From an uncultured Flavobacteriales bacterium (lineage in GTDB: Bacteria > Bacteroidota > Bacteroidia > Flavobacteriales > Crocinitomicaceae): 10,742 bases of DNA. The DNA lies in NCBI GenBank assembly GCA_946479125.1, contig CAMLET010000062.1:1-10742 (forward strand), written 5' to 3'. Positions 7,793 to 10,742 of this stretch are shown in pieces (position 1 is the stretch's first letter; the number at the start of each line of letters is the position of its first letter). A program made the position numbers and the translations under genes. The notes beneath the pieces were generated by a model. The model did not search any database and was not told the DNA's origin. It saw only the letters and a program-made list of their open reading frames with translations.

Positions 7793-8236
7793 TTAATAAT
7801 TTTGGATATCTTCTGCTGTTAGTATTTCACCAATCAGAATCATTGAACGTCCCTCAATGTGAGTAACTTGTTCATCATTATTCAAACTATTGAAATAGGA
7901 GCGTGATAAGATTGTTATTTCCGGATGATTTGCGAGCCAATCTTTGACTTCCTGATTTTCTGAAAGACCTGTAAAAGGAATTTGAGTCACTACACTTTCC
8001 TGTTGATTTTCGTATTCCTGTATATCTTCAAGTGTGACATGTCCGTTAAATACAATTACCTTATCCTTTATTTTTTCTCTGAAAGATTGAGAGATGGTTA
8101 AATAATTGTCTGTTGAAATGATGTGTACATCTGGATGTGTTGAAATCCAGTCTGAAATTTGATCGGATTGTTGTGCGTTAGTAAAAGAGTAAATGAGTAG
8201 TGAAGGCAAGAATAGTAAACGTTTCTTGATTGCCAT
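7793..8236 (-). CDS. Small exported protein with two ~50-residue repeats, copy 2
   Basis: 147 residues with a signal peptide (residues 1-22, ending FTNAQ) and no lipobox or sorting tail, so probably periplasmic or simply secreted. The mature protein is an internal duplication. Unit A (26-75) begins QISDWISTHPDVHII and ends VTLEDIQEY; unit B (96-147) begins EVKDWLANHPEITIL and ends LTAEDIQNY. Each has a D-W-x(3)-H-P helix-like start, a central Tyr, then a hydrophobic strand (KVIVFNG or SMILIGE) and the EDIQ-x-Y end. A short linker (~76-95) joins them. I recognise no family. It lies 24 bases upstream of a T9SS cargo gene, and a diverged paralogue occupies the same position in the neighbouring copy, so the two products probably act together. 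A carrier, chaperone or inhibitor role would be speculation. Confidence 0.85.
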   Translation of the reverse strand: MAIKKRLLFLPSLLIYSFTNAQQSDQISDWISTHPDVHIISTDNYLTISQSFREKIKDKVIVFNGHVTLEDIQEYENQQESVVTQIPFTGLSENQEVKDWLANHPEITILSRSYFNSLNNDEQVTHIEGRSMILIGEILTAEDIQNY

Positions 8237-8314
8237 AAAAATATTGTTTTAATCTAGCTACGGCGAGATGGAGCTCATGGATTTCCTGAACACCATTTTA
8301 AATGAAAGAGTTAT

Positions 8315-8411
8315 CGAATTAAACTTCTAGTTGAGTATTTCGCAGTTTTGATTGAACAAAAAAAATGCCATCGAAAACCGACGGCATTTTGATGAATGTT
8401 TCATTTTACTA
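8315..8411 (-). repeat. Repeated terminator-leader block, copy 2
   Basis: About 95 bases running from the stop codon of the upstream T9SS cargo gene into the leader of the small gene at 8236. It matches 10391-10494 in order along its length: both share AGTTGAGTATTT, GTTTTGAT, the A-run followed by AATGCCATCGA, CGACGGCATTT and a TTTCA tract just before the stop codon (CTA on the plus strand). Differences are small substitutions and short indels. This suggests the intergenic block was duplicated together with the two genes. Confidence 0.7.
8358..8390 (-). terminator. Rho-independent terminator after the first T9SS cargo gene
   Basis: Read on the minus strand, arms of 12 bases (8390-8379 and 8373-8362; AAAATGCCGTCG with CGATGGCATTTT, one G-U pair) enclose a five-base loop and are followed by a run of eight T bases. 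It lies 19 bases after the stop codon at 8409 and separates the two small-large modules. The A-rich flank also lets it look symmetrical, but no plus-strand gene nearby needs it. Confidence 0.88.
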
Positions 8412-9857
8412 TTCTATAACCAGTAGTGTAGAGAACATATTCCCCATTTCGTCTGTTGAACGAACAGTGTATGTTCCTTTTGCATGCTCGCTGATATCTA
8501 CAGAAACCCCGTTATTTCCTTTTGTTTGAGTTAACGTCCACATTCTTCCGGTAACATCCACCAATTCCACTGTTTGAATAGCGTATTGCTTTTCTTTCAC
8601 ATAGATCAATCCTTTTGCAGGATTTGGATAAACATCCAAAGGCGATGTAATTTGGTATTCAACAGGTATTGACGTAGTGTAATCAGCATGCCCATCTAAG
8701 TCGACTTGTTTTATCCTATAATAGTTTACACCAACTTTTGGTTTTTCATCCGTGAATGCATAATTCTTAGTTGAACTACTATTTCCTGCAGCATCTACAA
8801 AGCCCATTGTTTCCCAAAGAACTCCGTCGTTTGAGCGCTGAACAGCAAAGAAGTCACTGTTCGTCTCAGATTCTGTACTCCAACTTAAACGAACTTTGTC
8901 AGTAGCCAGATATGCCTGCCAATCTGAATATCCAACTGGTAATGGAACAATTGCACAGTTAGTTGTTGCAGTACCACCACCGTTTGTTACGTTAATGGTT
9001 TGTACAACATTAGCAAAGTTCGTCACTAGCAATACATAAACCTGCCCTGTCACAACTCCATTTACCTGAACTTGTTCTGTTGCTGACGTAGAATAGGAGC
9101 AATCCGCAGGCATTCCATAAGTATTACAAGCCGCTGCTCCAGCAGCTATATTAGCAAATGGTCCCCAAATTGCAAAGTCGATATCTTGTCCAGCTGTAAT
9201 GTCAACAATAAGGTTTCCTCCTGTAGCGATTTCAAGGTAATACCAGCTTGGGTTTGGTGATGTTGATAAACAATTGTAATTATTTCCTGGATTAACAACA
9301 CTAGCAGCGGCACCTCCGCTATTAGATGTAAATGAGATCGGTGATCCAGAACAAATCGGTTGTTGAACCGAACATGTTGTATTTGTCCCCGGAACAGTTA
9401 AACACAATGAAAATGTTCCAGTTCCTGAGCTGAATCTCCAAAAACGAAGATAGTATGTGTTTCCTGCTACCAAACCTGTTAAGGAAAGAGCTGGCATTGA
9501 ACCCGGACCGCTATCGTCATCACAAGCTACTTGCGCTAATGATCCACAAGCACCGGAGTAAACAGCCATTCCACCATCGGTAATTGATCCTGCCGTAGCG
9601 GAAATATTTACAGCTCCACCCGGAGGTGCTACAAATGAATACCAAACATCTGGAGCTCCTGGTGCAGCACAACTCGGTGTATTTCCGTTAGCTGCATTAT
9701 TAGCATATGTTGCTCCAGCGGTAGTTCCGTTCGTAACAACACAGTTTGTACCTACTGATATTGCTGGAGCTCCACAAGGCCCATCAGATTGTGCGTTTGA
9801 AAACTGTACAGTAAAAACGGCAAGTATCGCAATTGGGATATATAAAATACGTTTCAT
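8409..9857 (-). CDS. T9SS-exported multidomain surface protein, copy 1 of a tandem pair
   Basis: 482 residues. The signal peptide is residues 1-23 (ending FSNAQ). The architecture matches the 6302-7768 product domain for domain. A PPC-like beta sandwich (~27-155) contains PDVWYSFVAPPGG, GGMAVYSGACGSL and TYYLRFWRFSSGTGTFSLC; its CDDDSGPGSM loop is acidic and might bind Ca2+, where copy 2 has CIDNFAGSFM. The second Cys-rich domain (~162-300) starts CSVQQPICSGSPISF and includes SWYYLEIATGG, DIDFAIWGPF and GQVYVLLVTNF. An Fn3-like segment (~307-400) contains VRLSWSTESETNSDFFAVQR and VNYYRIKQVDLDGHA. The type A sorting domain (407-482) begins LDVYPNPAKG and ends LLVIE. It starts 10 bases after its small partner and is followed by an intrinsic terminator. 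Probably a cell-surface or released protein; ligand unknown. Confidence 0.92.
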   Translation of the reverse strand: MKRILYIPIAILAVFTVQFSNAQSDGPCGAPAISVGTNCVVTNGTTAGATYANNAANGNTPSCAAPGAPDVWYSFVAPPGGAVNISATAGSITDGGMAVYSGACGSLAQVACDDDSGPGSMPALSLTGLVAGNTYYLRFWRFSSGTGTFSLCLTVPGTNTTCSVQQPICSGSPISFTSNSGGAAASVVNPGNNYNCLSTSPNPSWYYLEIATGGNLIVDITAGQDIDFAIWGPFANIAAGAAACNTYGMPADCSYSTSATEQVQVNGVVTGQVYVLLVTNFANVVQTINVTNGGGTATTNCAIVPLPVGYSDWQAYLATDKVRLSWSTESETNSDFFAVQRSNDGVLWETMGFVDAAGNSSSTKNYAFTDEKPKVGVNYYRIKQVDLDGHADYTTSIPVEYQITSPLDVYPNPAKGLIYVKEKQYAIQTVELVDVTGRMWTLTQTKGNNGVSVDISEHAKGTYTVRSTDEMGNMFSTLLVIE

Positions 9858-9867
9858 GATCTACAGT

Positions 9868-10308
9868 TTAAAAGTTATAGTTACGAATGTCAGTTATTGT
9901 AATAACCTCACCAATTAGCACTAATGCACCAATTTGATGATACAATTGCTGTGTTGCCGAATCACAAGTGTCGTAGTATGATTTGGTTATCACTTTTGTA
10001 TCAGCATGTGCTCCAAGCCAATCTTTGATTTCCTGGTCTTCAGAACTTTTTTGATCTGAAGAATGATTTACGATTCCTTTCATCTGATCAAACGATTCCA
10101 AAAGTTGGATACTGAGTTCATCATGATAAACAACAACATTTCCTTCAATTTTGTTTTTGAAGTCTTCCGTAAAGGAATTGTATGTTTGATATTCTACAAT
10201 ATAAACATCAGGATGTGAACTTGCCCAGGCAGAAACTTCTGGAGAGTTTTGGGCAAAAATTGGCAGGTACGTTCCTAACGCACATATCAGTAGTAAGTAG
10301 CTTTTCAT
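9868..10308 (-). CDS. Small exported protein with two ~50-residue repeats, copy 1
   Basis: 146 residues from the ATG at 10308. An in-frame ATG at 10350 would place 14 non-signal residues before a good signal peptide (residues 1-20, ending LPIFAQ), so the shorter form is chosen. Like its paralogue it has two units: A (24-73), beginning EVSAWASSHPDVYIV, and B (93-144), beginning EIKDWLGAHADTKVI and ending ITITDIRNY, joined by a polar linker rich in Ser, Asp and Lys. By my hand alignment about 14 of 50 positions (unit A) and 18 of 52 (unit B) are identical to the 7793-8236 protein, far fewer than between the two large partners. Unit B is better conserved, especially its start (E-x-KDWL) and LIGE. 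No known family recognised. It is separated from the large cargo gene by 10 bases, so translation is probably coupled. Confidence 0.85.
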   Translation of the reverse strand: MKSYLLLICALGTYLPIFAQNSPEVSAWASSHPDVYIVEYQTYNSFTEDFKNKIEGNVVVYHDELSIQLLESFDQMKGIVNHSSDQKSSEDQEIKDWLGAHADTKVITKSYYDTCDSATQQLYHQIGALVLIGEVITITDIRNYNF

Positions 10309-10390
10309 AGTTTCTAATCTTATGTAATTGAAGATAGAAATATGTTCCATTGCGAAATGTCAGAATGAATATTTCGTGGTGCTCGATTAG

Positions 10391-10494
10391 CTGATTAAAT
10401 TAATAGTTGAGTATTTGGTGGTTTTGATCGATTATCAAAAAAAAATGCCATCGAATATCGACGGCATTTCACTGAATATTTCAATTTTGACCTA
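10391..10494 (-). repeat. Repeated terminator-leader block, copy 1
   Basis: Counterpart of 8315-8411, running from the secA stop codon into the leader of the small gene at 10308. The best-conserved parts are AGTTGAGTATTT (10405-10416), GTTTTGAT and the terminator stem. Further toward the small gene's start the two leaders stop resembling each other, and I find no convincing TTTG/TAnnTTTG Bacteroidota promoter pair in either leader. Confidence 0.7.
10434..10469 (-). terminator. Rho-independent terminator after secA
   Basis: On the minus strand AAATGCCGTCG (10469-10459) pairs with CGATGGCATTT (10453-10443), with one G-U pair and a five-base loop, followed by a long T run. It lies 22 bases after the secA stop codon and nearly duplicates the terminator at 8358-8390. 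Confidence 0.88.
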
Positions 10495-10742
10495 TTTTCC
10501 GTGGCACTGTTTGTATTTTTTACCACTTCCACAAGGGCAAGGATCATTACGTCCAATTTTTGTTTCAGCAACAACGGGTTGTTGTTTTTCACGTTGAGGC
10601 ATTGAATTACGCATTGCTTCCTCATATCCTTCACTTCCATGGAATTGAGGAGGAGCAGTACTTGTTGATGTATTTTGAATTTGCGCCTGATCGTAAGCTG
10701 AAGGAGCTTTTGCAGCTGTTGTTTGCTTCACTTTTTCTCCGT
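10492..10742 (-). CDS. secA: Protein translocase subunit SecA, C-terminal end
   Basis: Partial gene: the frame is open to the right edge of the window, and only about 83 C-terminal residues are visible. SecA is the ATPase that drives preproteins through SecYEG. The visible part is the flexible, Gln/Ser/Thr/Ala-rich C-terminal linker followed by the SEC-C zinc-binding tail [20 protein letters not shown]. This has the full Cys-x-Cys-x8-Cys-His ligand set and ends the protein, as in SecA of many bacteria. The tail contacts SecB or ribosomes in studied systems. Other proteins carry SEC-C tails, but the linker style and terminal HGK fit Bacteroidota SecA. A terminator follows directly, so the small secreted-protein gene downstream is probably transcribed from its own promoter. 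Confidence 0.85.
   Translation of the reverse strand, partial: GEKVKQTTAAKAPSAYDQAQIQNTSTSTAPPQFHGSEGYEEAMRNSMPQREKQQPVVAETKIGRNDPCPCGSGKKYKQCHGK

Larger units (their letters stand above)
6302..10491 (-). repeat. Tandem duplication of a terminator-leader-small-large gene unit
   Basis: The stretch consists of two consecutive units of about 2.1 kb, 10491-8409 and 8408-6302. Each contains, in transcription order, the intrinsic terminator of the preceding gene, a leader, a small exported repeat protein and a large T9SS cargo. Homology is evident at DNA level in the terminator-leader block, and at protein level in both genes. The second unit has no matching terminator after its large gene and runs directly into DUF2520. 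No transposase, direct-repeat scar or att-like site is seen at the edges. Confidence 0.8.

Noticed and set aside
8350..8400. CRISPR-like repeats, because the terminator block occurs twice
   Set aside because: There are only two copies, 2 kb apart, with gene content between them and a clear hairpin plus T tract; these are terminators.
6302..10491. Mobile element or toxin-immunity locus as explanation for the duplicated module
   Set aside because: No transposase, integrase, terminal inverted repeats, known toxin domain or immunity family is visible; tandem duplication of a secreted-protein pair explains the pattern with fewer assumptions.
10395..10640. Open frames on either strand overlapping the secA end and its terminator
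   Set aside because: One runs through the intrinsic terminator, and both overlap the SEC-C tail in the wrong frame; the SecA frame is unambiguous.

Overview
The window looks like chromosomal DNA from a Bacteroidota, most likely a flavobacterium of the Fluviicola/Crocinitomicaceae type. The clues are three secreted proteins ending in type IX secretion (T9SS) type A sorting domains (YPNP motif near the start of a ~75-residue tail), signal peptides ending in Ala-Gln or Ser-Gln, AT-rich intergenic DNA, starts without clear Shine-Dalgarno sequences, a Bacteroidota-style pairing of a DUF2520 protein with a KdsC-like phosphatase, and short intergenic repeats of a kind common in this phylum. Genus is inference. 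No rRNA, tRNA, CRISPR array, transposase or phage gene is visible.

Plus strand, 1-4852: the 3' end of a 3-oxoadipyl-CoA-type thiolase is followed by a tightly packed group encoding a large surface/periplasmic lipoprotein, a probable outer-membrane beta-barrel (DUF5723-like) and a T9SS-exported beta-propeller-like protein. The starts overlap the preceding stops, so these three are almost certainly one operon for envelope/surface proteins of unknown job. A 124-base convergent gap (4853-4976) carries two repetitive-element fragments.

Minus strand, 10742-4977: the C-terminal end of SecA (zinc-binding SEC-C tail) is followed by a terminator, then two consecutive copies of a two-gene unit. Each copy has a small exported protein (146-147 aa, itself built of two ~50-residue repeats) followed closely by a large T9SS cargo protein (482-488 aa: two beta-sandwich-like domains, an Fn3-like domain and a sorting tail). 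The block between the upstream stop codon and the small gene (terminator plus leader) is also repeated, so the duplication unit appears to be terminator-leader-small-large. Downstream come a Rossmann/DUF2520 protein and KdsC (KDO-8-phosphate phosphatase, lipopolysaccharide core synthesis), which overlap by 4 bases.

The most interesting content is the tandemly duplicated small/large secreted module. The small proteins match no family I recognise, and they have diverged much more than their large partners. Its function cannot be read from the sequence.
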